64,000 nucleotides of DNA from an uncultured bacterium (GCA_934875375.1 CAKXHL010000003.1:86734-150733); one strand, 5' to 3'; positions 1-9,034 are shown, counted from the stretch's first letter. Notes: generated by a model from the sequence alone, not told the origin. Translations and numbers: made by a program.

Positions 1-600
1 ACAGAAGAAACTGTAATATCACCAGATACCGTCTCTGTCTCGATTCTGCCTGCCTGCAGTCCCGTAAGTGCAACCGCACCAGAAGTTGCAGTACATGTTA
101 TTTTTTCCGCCTCTAATTTTTCTATGCGAATATTTGCAGAAACGGCATCTGCCTGAACCTCGCGCAGATCCGGAAGCCAAACTCCGCGGAATCATAACCT
201 GCAGTTTTTTGTCGGGCTGTCTGCCAAACAGACTCCCCTTTTCCTGGAAACGGATCACCAAAACGCTGTCACTCACTCCATATCGCAGGGAATTTTTTTC
301 ATTCAAAGGAGTATCGGAGATCTCGGTAAAATATACATCCTCTCCCTCATAGGGAATCAATGTTATTTCCCCGCTTGTCCAACTAATATCCAGCTGTTTT
401 ATCCCCTCTGTCGAAACATAGTAGTTTCCCGATCCATTCCCCAATGTTGCACGAGAATCTGCTTTCCAAGAAAAATCCTCCCAAGCATTCAGGGAAACAC
501 CACAAAATGGAATTCCCGTCAGCCCACAAATTAAAATTCCTGTCAACAAAAGAAAAATGACTCCCCAACAGACAATGCGAATCTATACAGAAATTCTCAA
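1..600 (-). pseudogene. Decayed DUF4097-type protein, cut by the window edge
   Basis: This reads as the third gene of a PadR / HAAS-domain / DUF4097 cassette. A hydrophobic start (IFLLLTGILICGLTG) precedes a beta-rich region typical of DUF4097 (putative adhesin / beta-helix). Two lesions are visible. A TTG start at 598-600, 6-7 bases after an AAGGGATG site, meets an in-frame TAG at 583-585. Near 185-195 the reading frame also shifts: the family-like pattern (DLREVQADAVSANI, then TATSGAVALTGLQ) continues in another frame to the window edge. No single frame covers the gene. It may be a true pseudogene or carry sequencing errors. The role of intact members is poorly known; they are usually co-encoded with a PadR regulator and a membrane partner, as here. 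Confidence 0.6.
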
Positions 601-635
601 ACTTACATCCCTTTCCCTGTTGATAAACGCTACTT

Positions 636-1277
636 CTATTTTTTCAAATCAAAACAGGCCTTTAAAAGCTGTTCCGCAGCAGTGGCAATCAAAAAAATCA
701 CCCAAGTGATATGCCATGCATGTGTAGAAAAACTAAGGATAAAATAAACAGCCAATGTCAGTGTCCACAAAGCGCTGGAAAGGGATTTCATCAAATTTTT
801 TCTTTCTCCTTGATCCGCTTGCCACGCTTTAAAATCTTCTACTATCGTGTCTTCTTTTTCCAGATATTGCGGTTTTGTTTTCGCCGTATAGATAAGCAGG
901 CCTACACCCAGGGCGACCATCCCTATCATCAAGCAAATTCCAATGTTCTCTAAATGAAGAGCTTCAAACAGTAAGACAGGGATGACCGAAAGAATAATGA
1001 TAATTACTCCAACTGCTGTCAATATTGCAGAACGGTTGTGGTTACGATAGTCCGCTTCATAAAATGGTTCATCTAAGCTGCGAATTAGATCATTGATATC
1101 CCCGATTCCTGCCACTGCAATGTTATATGCAGCCTCTTCCGGCATTCCCTCAGCCAGCAGATCTCGGTACTTTTCGATTAGATTCTGAAACATTTCTTCC
1201 TTCAACTCATAAACCTTTTTCGTTTGTGGTGCATCCGCAAACAAATCTTCTAAATAATCTCGAATTTTATTCTCCAT
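636..1277 (-). CDS. HAAS/DUF1700-type membrane protein (permease-prefix domain)
   Basis: This is a 213-residue protein with a soluble N-terminal helical domain (roughly residues 1-75, with LKEEMFQNLIEKYRDL and MPEEAAYNIAVAGIGD) like the HAAS/DUF1700 or permease-prefix domain. About four membrane helices follow. I chose ATG at 1275-1277 because AGGAGG lies 5-9 bases upstream; a longer in-frame start at 1292 lacks this spacing. The start overlaps the end of the PadR gene by 11 bases, so the two are probably translationally coupled. Families of this kind are typically encoded beside PadR regulators and DUF4097 proteins and may sense or respond to envelope stress, but the biochemical function is unknown. 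The gene looks intact, unlike its downstream partner. Confidence 0.75.
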   Translation of the reverse strand: MENKIRDYLEDLFADAPQTKKVYELKEEMFQNLIEKYRDLLAEGMPEEAAYNIAVAGIGDINDLIRSLDEPFYEADYRNHNRSAILTAVGVIIIILSVIPVLLFEALHLENIGICLMIGMVALGVGLLIYTAKTKPQYLEKEDTIVEDFKAWQADQGERKNLMKSLSSALWTLTLAVYFILSFSTHAWHITWVIFLIATAAEQLLKACFDLKK

Positions 1278-1608
1278 CTTTCTCCTCCTCAATCAATAGG
1301 TCAATCAGCACCTTTGCTGCGTTCCATTCATCTACCAGCCGGAAGAAAGTTTCTGTCCCCCAATCTGTAATAGTATAATATCGTCGTCTAGCGCCGGTAT
1401 TTTCATCTCCCCAATAGGAGGAGATACATCCGGCCTGCTCCAGCCGACGAAATGCGGTATATAATGTTGCTTCTTTTAATTCATACATTCCCTTGCTCTT
1501 GTGTTGAATAACCTTATTAATCTCATATCCGTAGCTGTCTTTTTTGATCAACTGGGCCAAAATAATGACATCTGTATGCCCTCGAATTAAATCCGATGCG
1601 ATCGACAT
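1267..1608 (-). CDS. PadR family transcriptional regulator
   Basis: This 113-residue protein has the compact PadR winged-helix fold. An N-terminal segment (LIRGHTDVIILAQLIKKDSYG) leads into the recognition region (YELKEATLYTAFRRLEQAG) and the wing (DENTGARRRYYTITDWG). PadR proteins bind promoter dyads as dimers and are often released by small molecules. Its ATG follows a strong AGGAGG. It is first in a three-gene unit with the HAAS-type membrane protein and the decayed DUF4097 gene, and a consensus promoter lies just upstream. Autorepression at that promoter is likely by analogy with the family. No effector can be predicted from the sequence. Confidence 0.88.
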   Translation of the reverse strand: MSIASDLIRGHTDVIILAQLIKKDSYGYEINKVIQHKSKGMYELKEATLYTAFRRLEQAGCISSYWGDENTGARRRYYTITDWGTETFFRLVDEWNAAKVLIDLLIEEEKDGE

Positions 1609-1634
1609 TTCTCTCCTCCTTTCTTTTCAAACAT

Positions 1635-1663
1635 ATAATATATCAACATACCTCATCTGTCAA
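1635..1663 (-). promoter_or_regulatory. Sigma-A-type promoter of the PadR cassette
   Basis: On the minus strand, TTGACA (1658-1663), a 17-base spacer and TATTAT (1635-1640) lie about 27 bases upstream of the PadR start. A CAAT-N4-ATTG dyad just upstream (about 1661-1672) overlaps the -35 box and could be an operator. Confidence 0.75.
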
Positions 1664-1898
1664 TGTATATTGTCGGATGATTCTTCTTTAAAAAATAAAA
1701 TCCGTACGGGATTTTTTGAAATATCAATCTCTCAAAGTCCGTAAAACCATAGCTTATTTATAACAAAACGCTGCATTTCTCAGTCATATACCATTCTAAC
1801 AGCCAATATAAGGCCGAATTTTCAAAAAATATATAGTTCTCACTTTTCTCTGCCTGCAAAGCCAAAAATCATTGCAAGGTTTTTCTTTTTTCAACAAA

Positions 1899-1930
1899 AA
1901 AAGCTCCGTGCAATTTTGCACGGAGCTTTT
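1899..1930 (-). terminator. Intrinsic terminator of first solute-binding protein gene
   Basis: The arms AAGCTCCGTGCAA and TTGCACGGAGCTT (1901-1913 and 1916-1928) form a near-perfect stem, followed on the minus strand by a T-rich run. It ends transcription of the gene that stops at 1956. Confidence 0.85.
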
Positions 1931-1955
1931 AAGTACATGATAAGGAAAAGAAAGA

Positions 1956-3551
1956 TTAAGCGTTAGCTTCCAAGAACTCAGTTCTCTGCTTGTTCCACTC
2001 TTCCATGTATTTGTCCAGACCGCCGTCTTTCAGCTTCTGAACAAAGTTTTCCCACTCAGCCGCGGTATTGTCGCCATAACCGCCGAGGTCAAAGGTAGTC
2101 TGATTTTCAGTTACCAGAGCGGAGATAACGGCCCACTCAGCGGAAACAGGAGCATAGTCGAAGGTGAAGCCCCAGTAAGGCCACTCTTCGTCTTTTACCT
2201 GAGTTTCGCTCAGATGTTTGTTGGCAGCGTTGATTCTCTCGTCATCAGTCTTAGGCCACGGGAAGTCTTTATGACGGATACCCCAAGCCCAACCGTCGAA
2301 GTTGTAGTCGGCAGCTTCCGGACCATTGGAAATGGTGTTGGTCGCTTCGTCGTAGATATAATGTCTGCCTTCGAAACCGCCAGCCAGCAGCATGTAGGTC
2401 TCGTAGTCATTTTTGATGAAGTCCAGAGCAACAGCCGCTCTCTCAGGAATCTTAGAGAAGGTCGGGATTGCCATACCGTCACCTATGAAAGAGTCACGCA
2501 GTGCGCGGTAGCCTTCCGGATAGATGTCGAACAGTTCCGCTTTAATGCCTTTTTCACGAGTTGCTTCGATCCAGGTGATACCGTTGTAGTAGTTATTGTA
2601 AGAAACAGCAGACTGTTTATTCTGGAACAGAGTAGAGATAGAGTTGGTGTTGGAGATCGCATCAGAAGGCCATACGCCAGCTTTCGCGTATTCTGCCATT
2701 CCCAGAGCATACTCTTTGTACAGATCAGAGGTGTACAGGAAGAAAGGATTCTCAAACTTCGGATCAGACAGCTGGCAGTAGAATACATAGTCAGAAGCCT
2801 GGTTGTTGATCAGGTTGTTCTTAGACATCAATGCGATCTCCCGCAGGGAGCTAGCCTGAGAAGCATAGAACGCATACATACCGTTGGAAACTTCGTTGGT
2901 ACCGATTGCCAGCAGCAAGCCTTTCAGATCATCATAGGTGTTGATCTTATCAGCAGTGTAGCCATATTTCTCTGCAACTTCCATGTTAACAACAGGACCT
3001 TGGTCCGGGAAGATTGCAGCGGTAGAACGGGGAACCATGTAAATTTTGCCACCAATATAAGTCTCTTTCCAAGCAGATTCCGGCAGAGTCGCCATGGTCT
3101 GAGGCATGTAAGTATTCAGGAAGTCTTCGGTCAGTTCCAGGAAGCCAGCCTTCTCAACCTGCTCTTTGTAGTAGCAAAAGTTTGCAGTGAAGATCAGGTC
3201 AACGGTGTCGCCGCCCGCCATGACCAGCGGATATTTGGTGGAGCGCTCAGAAGAAGGAATGAAGTACAGATCAATGGTAGTATTGATCGCCGCTTTGATT
3301 TTCTCATTCGCAGCTTCCATTACTTCTTTGATTGCGTTGGGCTCGGATGCCGTTACGTACATAACAACGGTCTCTTCTTTGCTCAGGTCGATGTTCGCAT
3401 AAGGATCATCACCATCTGCAGGAGTACTCTTAGCGCCGCTGTTGTCAGCAGACTTGCTCTCTGGTGCGCTGGAGGTTGTGGTGTTGTTACAGCCAGCCAG
3501 AAGCAGGGTGAACATCATCATAACCGCCATCAGAAATGCGAGTTTCTTCAT
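1956..3551 (-). CDS. ABC-type extracellular solute-binding lipoprotein (paralogue 1)
   Basis: This 531-residue family-1 solute-binding protein has a lipoprotein signal peptide (MKKLAFLMAVMMMFTLLLAGC, lipobox LAGC), a Ser/Lys-rich linker and a periplasmic-binding fold. Motifs typical of oligosaccharide binders of the LplA/DUF3502 type include GGKIYMVPR, FDGWAWGIRHKDFP and the C-terminal PVSAEWAVISALVTE. The protein should be anchored outside the membrane and hand a sugar or oligosaccharide to an ABC permease. I chose ATG 3549-3551 because AGGAGG lies 7 bases upstream and the signal peptide begins there. It is followed by a terminator and preceded by a 467-base leader. Two close paralogues follow upstream and no permease or ATPase lies nearby. 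The ligand is unknown. Confidence 0.88.
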   Translation of the reverse strand: MKKLAFLMAVMMMFTLLLAGCNNTTTSSAPESKSADNSGAKSTPADGDDPYANIDLSKEETVVMYVTASEPNAIKEVMEAANEKIKAAINTTIDLYFIPSSERSTKYPLVMAGGDTVDLIFTANFCYYKEQVEKAGFLELTEDFLNTYMPQTMATLPESAWKETYIGGKIYMVPRSTAAIFPDQGPVVNMEVAEKYGYTADKINTYDDLKGLLLAIGTNEVSNGMYAFYASQASSLREIALMSKNNLINNQASDYVFYCQLSDPKFENPFFLYTSDLYKEYALGMAEYAKAGVWPSDAISNTNSISTLFQNKQSAVSYNNYYNGITWIEATREKGIKAELFDIYPEGYRALRDSFIGDGMAIPTFSKIPERAAVALDFIKNDYETYMLLAGGFEGRHYIYDEATNTISNGPEAADYNFDGWAWGIRHKDFPWPKTDDERINAANKHLSETQVKDEEWPYWGFTFDYAPVSAEWAVISALVTENQTTFDLGGYGDNTAAEWENFVQKLKDGGLDKYMEEWNKQRTEFLEANA

Positions 3552-3787
3552 ATGTATCCTCCTCGATAATATGATTCCGGTTTTACCGGTGTGTTCCGCT
3601 TTCCGTTCGCGAAGCACTTATCATAAAGTACAAATTCCTCAGGCAACCTAGAAAGATATGGGAGACAGGTTGTGAATCTGTCCAAAGCTGTCCAATTCCA
3701 ACCAGCAGAACAGACCTGAAAGGCAGTAAAAAGACTGTTGCCTGAGAACATTTGGTACTTTTATGGCAAAATTATAATATTATTGTA

Positions 3788-3804
3788 AATAACATTTTGT
3801 TATT
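3788..3804. promoter_or_regulatory. Candidate operator dyad upstream of solute-binding gene 1
   Basis: A perfect 7-base inverted repeat with a 3-base centre lies about 237 bases upstream of the start, next to TATAAT-like sequence. It may be an operator, but it lies in AT-rich DNA where such dyads arise by chance. Confidence 0.3.
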
Positions 3805-3969
3805 CTGTGGTATATACTCATTATAATAGCTTTTTGCGTCATTGTCTCTATATTATATTGTTATTTATATCATTATTTTGTTTTATTTATCTATATTTAC
3901 TATTATTTTTCATTATTTTTATTATTTTATATTATTTTTGCTCATAAGCCTTTGTTTAATAGATATGCA

Positions 3970-3999
3970 AAAAAGGCTCCGGTTAACCGGAGCCTTTTT
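3970..3999 (-). terminator. Intrinsic terminator of second solute-binding protein gene
   Basis: A perfect 15-base inverted repeat (AAAAAGGCTCCGGTT and its complement) ends in a T-run on the minus strand, about 20 bases after the stop codon at 4019. Confidence 0.88.
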
Positions 4000-4018
4000 A
4001 TTCTTTCATTCTTTTTGT

Positions 4019-5611
4019 CTATTTGTTGGCTAAAAATTCGTCTCTCTGGCGGTTCCACTCTTCCATATATTTCTCCAACCCGCCTTCTTTCAATTTCGCG
4101 ACAAATTCCTCGTAATTTTTTTCCGTTTCGGCGCCGAACATACCCAGATTAAAGGACGTGCCATACTCCGTTACCAACGCGGAAATCACAGCCCATTCTG
4201 CGCTGACCGGGTTGTAGTCAAAGTTAAAGCCCCAATAAGGCCACTCTTCATCCTTGATCTGATTGGCTTTCAGCTTTTCGTTGGTCGCGTTGATATATTC
4301 GTCATCCGTCTTAGGCCACGGGAAGTCTTTATGACGGATACCCCAAGCCCAACCATCAAACTGGTAGTCAGTCGCTTCCGGACCGGGTTCAACTGTATTA
4401 GCTGCCTTGTCATAAACGTAGTGTCTGCCTTCAATACCGCCAGCCAGCAGCATATAGGTCTCAAAATCATTTTTGATGAAGTCCAGCAGAACTGCCGCTC
4501 TTTCCGGTTTGGAGCAGAAAGAGGGGATCGCCATCCCGTCGCCGATGTAGGAGTCACGCAGCGCACGGTAGCCCTCGGGGAAGATATCTACCATTTCTGC
4601 GTTAATGCCCTTCTCCTCGAATCCCTGAAGCGTGTTAATTCCATTATAGTAGTTGTTGTAGCCGGTAACGGTCTGACCATTCCGGAACATTGCGGTGATG
4701 CCGTTGGTATTGGAAATCGCATCAGAAGGCCAAATGCCTGCCTGCGCGTATTTTGCCATGTCCATCACGTAAGTTTTGTACTGCTCAGAAGTATGCAGGA
4801 AGAAAGGTTTTTCAAAAGTCGGATCATCCAGCTGGCTATAATACATGTAATCAGATGCCTGATTGTTAATCAGATTGAAACGGTAAATCAAACCGATATC
4901 ATACATGTTAGCAACAGAAGAAGCATTAAATGCATACTTGCCGTTGGACACCTCATTGGTGCCAACCGCCATCAGGAATTTGTCAAAATCATCCCAGGTG
5001 TGAAAACTGTCGGCAGTGTAGCCATATTTCTCTGCAACATCCATATCAATAACCGGTCCACGATCTGGGAAAATAGAAGCGGTGTTGCGGGGAACCATGT
5101 AGATTTTGCCGTTGATATGGGTTTCCTCCCAAGCAGATTCCGGCAGAACCCCATAAGTCTGAGGCAGATAGGTCTGGATAAAGTCCATATCCAACTCGCG
5201 GAAACCGCCTTTGTCCACCTGCTCACGGTAATATGCATGATTTGCAGTATAAACCAAGTCGATTTCGTCGCCGCCCGCCATGACCAGCGGATACTTGGTG
5301 GTCAATTCAGAGTTGGGGATAAAGTACATCTCCATCGTGGTGTTGATCGCCGCCTTGGTTTTTTCGTTCACCTGCGCCATTACTTCCGCAATGGCGTTGG
5401 GCTCAGAGCCAACCACATAGGTGACGATATTTTCCGTTTTGGACAGATCAAGATTTGCATAAGGATTGTCCGGGTCCGCATTCGCGGCATCTCCGGTGGC
5501 CACGCTGCTGCCGCTGGATACCGCAGAGCTTGTGGAGTTGTCTCCACATCCGCTGAGCAGTACCGACAACAACATCATCGCAGCCAGAACCAGTGCGATT
5601 GTTCTTTTCAT
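4019..5611 (-). CDS. ABC-type extracellular solute-binding lipoprotein (paralogue 2)
   Basis: This 530-residue paralogue of its two neighbours has signal peptide MKRTIALVLAAMMLLSVLLSGC with lipobox LSGC. The same landmark blocks occur in the same order: GKIYMVPRNTASIFPDRGP, GWAWGIRHKDFPWP, EEWPYWGF and PVSAEWAVISALVTE. The ATG follows a purine-rich GGAGAGGA site. It should deliver a carbohydrate-like ligand to a membrane transporter encoded elsewhere. It has its own terminator and a 488-base upstream region, so each copy is probably an independent transcription unit. Differences among copies lie mostly outside the shared blocks, which would suit diversified ligand preference after tandem duplication. 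Confidence 0.88.
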   Translation of the reverse strand: MKRTIALVLAAMMLLSVLLSGCGDNSTSSAVSSGSSVATGDAANADPDNPYANLDLSKTENIVTYVVGSEPNAIAEVMAQVNEKTKAAINTTMEMYFIPNSELTTKYPLVMAGGDEIDLVYTANHAYYREQVDKGGFRELDMDFIQTYLPQTYGVLPESAWEETHINGKIYMVPRNTASIFPDRGPVIDMDVAEKYGYTADSFHTWDDFDKFLMAVGTNEVSNGKYAFNASSVANMYDIGLIYRFNLINNQASDYMYYSQLDDPTFEKPFFLHTSEQYKTYVMDMAKYAQAGIWPSDAISNTNGITAMFRNGQTVTGYNNYYNGINTLQGFEEKGINAEMVDIFPEGYRALRDSYIGDGMAIPSFCSKPERAAVLLDFIKNDFETYMLLAGGIEGRHYVYDKAANTVEPGPEATDYQFDGWAWGIRHKDFPWPKTDDEYINATNEKLKANQIKDEEWPYWGFNFDYNPVSAEWAVISALVTEYGTSFNLGMFGAETEKNYEEFVAKLKEGGLEKYMEEWNRQRDEFLANK

Positions 5612-6099
5612 GTCGTCCTCTCCTAATAGAAAATTTGAGTCAGCTGAGCCGCCGGTCTAACCGTAACCGCCGGCCTGTCCCCCGGCTATCGGAGAACCGC
5701 CCCGAAACTTAAAATCACCGCTGTGAAAAAATGGAGAAATACTGTGCTGAAACTGCAGGATCACCCTGCATGCTGAAACAATAGTACGTGAGTAAAACAT
5801 GCAGTTCGGTCTGTTTGGGGGCATCATCCTGCACCCATCCTAAGTCTTTGTTCCTTTTGATATAACCATCCCCTTCATCTGCGGAGAGTCATCACTTCTC
5901 CGCACTGATTTGGTCATATCTCACAGAACAAATTCTTAGTATTTGTGCATACATCCATTATAATTGTCAAGCATCAGAATAAATCTATATTATTTTGTGA
6001 TTTGATATATTATTATGGTCTTTCCCTTTTTTATACAAATAAACACAAAAAGAGGACCTGTTTGACAGGTCCTCTTTGCAGCAAGGTTAAGGAAGGAAA
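5612..6099. other. Leader of solute-binding gene 2 and terminator of gene 3
   Basis: This 488-base gap includes the paralogue-3 terminator (6049-6077). I see no open reading frame with coding character. An AT-rich stretch at 5930-6030 contains TTGACA on the minus strand near 5969-5974 but no well-spaced -10 box. Confidence 0.55.
6049..6077 (-). terminator. Intrinsic terminator of third solute-binding protein gene
   Basis: The 13-base arms AAAGAGGACCTGT and ACAGGTCCTCTTT enclose a 3-base centre. A T-rich tract follows on the minus strand. Confidence 0.85.
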
Positions 6100-7692
6100 T
6101 TAAGCCGCTTTGTTGGCCAGGAACTCGTCTCTCTGACGGTTCCACTCTTCCATGTATTTTTCCAGGCCAGCATCCTGCAGCTGTTTTACGAATTCGTCGT
6201 AAGTTTCCATCGTCTTGTCGCCGAACATACCCAGATCGAAAGAGGGCTGATACTCGGTGATCAGAGCAGAGATAACTGCCCACTCAGCAGAAACGGGAGT
6301 CGGGCTGAACTGGAAGCCCCAGTAAGGCCACTCTTCGTCTTTGATCTGAGAATTTCTCAAATGCTCGTTGGCAGCGTTGATTCTTGCATCGTCGGTGGAC
6401 GGGAACGGGAAGTCTTTATGACGGATACCCCAAGCCCAGCCATCAAACTCATACTCGCCGGCTTCCGGACCGGGAGATACGGTGCTGGTCGCCTCATCAT
6501 AGATGTAATGACGGCCTTCTACACCACCAGCCAGCAGGAAGTTGGTCTCTTTATCACATTTGATGTAGTCCAGAACCTGAGCAGCTCTCTCGGGCTGGGT
6601 GCAGAATACCGGGATGGCATAGCCGTCGCCCAGGAAAGAGTCACGCAGAGGACGGTAACCCTCGGGGAAAATGTCGAACAGTTCAACATTCATGCCCTTG
6701 TCACGGTAGCCCCGGATCATGGTGATACCATTGTAATAGTTACCGCGGGAAGTAGCGGACTGGCCGTTCTCAAACAGAGTGACGATAGAGTTGGTGTTGG
6801 AGATGGAGTCAGACGGCCAGCAACCAGCAGCCGCGAACTCGGCCATATCCTGAATGTAGGTCTTCCAGTATTCAGAAGTATACAGGAAGAAAGGTTTCTC
6901 AAAGGTCGGATCATCCAGCTGGCAGTAGTACACATAGTCAGAAGCCTGGTTGTTAATCAGGTTAAAACGGTATCTCCATCCCAGTTCCTGGAAGTTGGAA
7001 GTAGAGGACTGATAGTACGCATACATGCCGTTGCCAGACTCTTTATTGCCGATGGCCAGCAGCAGTTTTTTAAAGTCATCATAAGTTTTGATGTCGTCTG
7101 CGGTAAAGCCATATTTCTCAGCAATGTCCATGTTGACGAACGGGCCGCGATCCGGGAAAATTTCCGCAGTATTACGGGGAACCATGTAGATTTTGCCGTC
7201 TACATGAGTCTCTTCCCAAGCGGATTCCGGCAGAGTTGCCCAAGTCTGAGGCATGTTGGTCTGCAGGAATTCGGGAGTCAGTTCCATAAAGGAAGCTTTC
7301 TCCACATAGTTGCGGTAGTCTCTGTAGTTACCGGTATAGATCAGATCCAGCTGATCGCCGCCAGCCAGAACCAACGGATATTTTACATTGAACTCAGCAG
7401 AGGGAATAAAGTACAATTCCAGAGTAGCGTTCAACGCAGTTTTAATCCGCTCATTGGCCATCTTCAGAATTTCCGCCATGTCCAGAGGTTCATCAGCAAC
7501 AGAGTACATGATCAGATTTACTTCTTTGGAAGTATCCAAGTTTGCATAGGGATTATTGGGATCCACATTTGCAGTGTCCCCAGTGGTGGCGCCGGTGGAA
7601 ACTTTCGAGCTTTCCGTGGAATCACCACAGCCGCTGAGCAACAATGTCATCAGCATCATTGCAGCCAGCACCAGAGCAATGGTTTTTTTCAT
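6100..7692 (-). CDS. ABC-type extracellular solute-binding lipoprotein (paralogue 3)
   Basis: This third tandem paralogue has 530 residues, with signal peptide MKKTIALVLAAMMLMTLLLSGC and lipobox LSGC. It keeps the family blocks DGKIYMVPRNTAEIFPDRGP, GRHYIYDEATSTV, GWAWGIRHKDFPFP and PVSAEWAVISALITE. The ATG has AGGAGG 6 bases upstream. It is an exported, lipid-anchored ligand receptor for an ABC importer whose permeases are not in this window. It lies 450 bases downstream of a co-directional LysR gene, with a candidate CcpA/LacI-like site between them, which could link expression to carbon supply. The ligand cannot be read from the sequence. Confidence 0.88.
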   Translation of the reverse strand: MKKTIALVLAAMMLMTLLLSGCGDSTESSKVSTGATTGDTANVDPNNPYANLDTSKEVNLIMYSVADEPLDMAEILKMANERIKTALNATLELYFIPSAEFNVKYPLVLAGGDQLDLIYTGNYRDYRNYVEKASFMELTPEFLQTNMPQTWATLPESAWEETHVDGKIYMVPRNTAEIFPDRGPFVNMDIAEKYGFTADDIKTYDDFKKLLLAIGNKESGNGMYAYYQSSTSNFQELGWRYRFNLINNQASDYVYYCQLDDPTFEKPFFLYTSEYWKTYIQDMAEFAAAGCWPSDSISNTNSIVTLFENGQSATSRGNYYNGITMIRGYRDKGMNVELFDIFPEGYRPLRDSFLGDGYAIPVFCTQPERAAQVLDYIKCDKETNFLLAGGVEGRHYIYDEATSTVSPGPEAGEYEFDGWAWGIRHKDFPFPSTDDARINAANEHLRNSQIKDEEWPYWGFQFSPTPVSAEWAVISALITEYQPSFDLGMFGDKTMETYDEFVKQLQDAGLEKYMEEWNRQRDEFLANKAA

Positions 7693-8143
7693 AGTTCTCC
7701 TCCTAATAGATAATTCTAACCGAACGGTCCTTAACCACAGGCCGCCGGACCCGCCGCCGCCTTGCTATCAGCGGAAGGTATATCAATAAAGAACAAAACA
7801 CAGTGCGGAAAAAGAAAAATCCAAATATTTGTACAGTGTTGGAAAGACTGCCCGCAAAAAACGGACAAAGTAAAACGTTGCGCAGTGATTTTCAAGAGTA
7901 TAGAAAAACATCCGACGCGGTTTTGCCTTTATCTGCAAAATATGAAACCAAGGGGGCCAGAAAGGACTCGTCATTTTCTACAAATCAGCACTACCCTGCT
8001 TGGTCGATAGTCCTATTATACTGTTGTATACATAATTTTTATCTGCAAAATCTTGCTGTTATATCCATTATTTTGTGTCGATTTTTAAAGAAAAAATATT
8101 TTTAAGAAAGTAAACGTTTTCCTTGTTTCACGATTCTATGCGG
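7693..8143. other. Leader of solute-binding gene 3
   Basis: This 451-base gap shows no convincing coding sequence. It contains a cre-like palindrome at 8109-8122 near its LysR side and AT-rich sequence at about 8000-8110. Confidence 0.5.
8109..8122. promoter_or_regulatory. cre-like (CcpA/LacI-family) palindrome, weak
   Basis: Read on the minus strand, GGAAAACGTTTACT matches 12 of 14 positions of a symmetric catabolite-responsive element (TGAAAACGTTTACA). It is about 417 bases upstream of the third solute-binding gene, so its target is uncertain. Confidence 0.25.
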
Positions 8144-9034
8144 TCAATATAATGAATCATAAATCCGCTTTAAATCCTCCAGCACCTGCAGATGTGCAAA
8201 ATCCCGGTGATACACCATTCGGATTTCCCGTACCAGCGATACATTTTCAATGGGCACAATTGCCAGCCTGCCCTTTCTTGCGTCCTGAATCGAGGCACTG
8301 CGCGCCACTACCGAAACGCCCAAATCCAACGCCACTAAGTCTTTAATCATGGCGACATTGTCCACCTCCATAATCACGTTGAAATTGCGGATAGATTCCA
8401 AATGTCGTTCTAAACCGTTTTCAAACAGATTTCGGGTACCCGCTCCCGCTGGCCGCAGAATCATCCTCTCGCTTTTCAGTTCCTGCGGTTGAACACTTTG
8501 CCGCTCGGCAAAGGGATGCTGCGGCGAAACAATCAGGCAAAGATAATCCGTATCCAGCAGCACCGATTGATAGGAGACCCCCTCCGGCGGCGCCCCTTCC
8601 GTCACAGCAATGTCCACCTCAAAAAGTTCCAGATGCTTATAAAGATTATTTATTGTATCCGTAATTAACGTTATGTGCGTATCCGGATTTTCATTGCAGT
8701 ATTGGGCGATAACCTGGGGGATTATATTTTCGCTGGCCGTCTGGGTAATACCGATTACCAGATGCCTTGCGTGGCGGCGTTCATCCTCAATGGCCTGTAC
8801 CGCCTTTTGGGATATGGCCATCAGCCGATGTGCATAACGCAAAAGGATCTTCCCTTCGTGGGTTGGCAGAAGTTTTTTCGTTCCATGCTGAAAAATTTTG
8901 ATTCCCAGCTCCTCTTCCAACAGCCGAATGTGTCGGGAAATGGCAGGCTGTGTCAAATGCAGTTCGTGGGCTGCCTTGGTATAGCTCCCGGCTTTTTCCA
9001 GTTTTAGTAGTGTAATGATTTTGGAGTCAAGCAT
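8144..9034 (-). CDS. LysR family transcriptional regulator
   Basis: This 296-residue protein has the LysR layout. The N-terminal helix-turn-helix (residues about 15-55, SYTKAAHELHLTQPAISRHI) is followed by a linker helix and a substrate-binding effector domain (from about residue 90, LVIGITQTASENIIPQVIA). It most resembles the CysL/YeiE-type branch. It is divergent from the cation/proton antiporter gene, with 111 bases between the starts, the usual arrangement for a LysR protein controlling its neighbour. The effector is unknown. It could also read through toward the solute-binding genes on the same strand, but the 450-base gap argues for a separate unit. Confidence 0.88.
   Translation of the reverse strand: MLDSKIITLLKLEKAGSYTKAAHELHLTQPAISRHIRLLEEELGIKIFQHGTKKLLPTHEGKILLRYAHRLMAISQKAVQAIEDERRHARHLVIGITQTASENIIPQVIAQYCNENPDTHITLITDTINNLYKHLELFEVDIAVTEGAPPEGVSYQSVLLDTDYLCLIVSPQHPFAERQSVQPQELKSERMILRPAGAGTRNLFENGLERHLESIRNFNVIMEVDNVAMIKDLVALDLGVSVVARSASIQDARKGRLAIVPIENVSLVREIRMVYHRDFAHLQVLEDLKRIYDSLY

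Larger units (their letters stand above)
1609..1955. other. Intergenic region between PadR cassette and first solute-binding gene
   Basis: This gap holds the PadR promoter at its left side and the terminator of the first solute-binding protein gene at its right side. The remainder, about 1670-1890, is AT-rich and I see no gene in it. Confidence 0.6.
3552..4018. other. Long AT-rich leader of solute-binding gene 1
   Basis: This 467-base gap contains the terminator of paralogue 2 at its right side. An extremely AT-rich tract runs at about 3830-3960. The inverted repeat AATAACA-TTT-TGTTATT is at 3788-3804. No coding sequence is convincing. Confidence 0.6.

Noticed and set aside
2214..3569. Long open frame of about 450 residues on the plus strand opposite the first solute-binding gene (similar frames at 4331-5626 and 6361-7713)
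   Set aside because: They lie entirely antisense to well-recognised genes, show no family motifs, lack ribosome sites, and appear in the same register in all three paralogues, so they reflect codon bias of the real genes.
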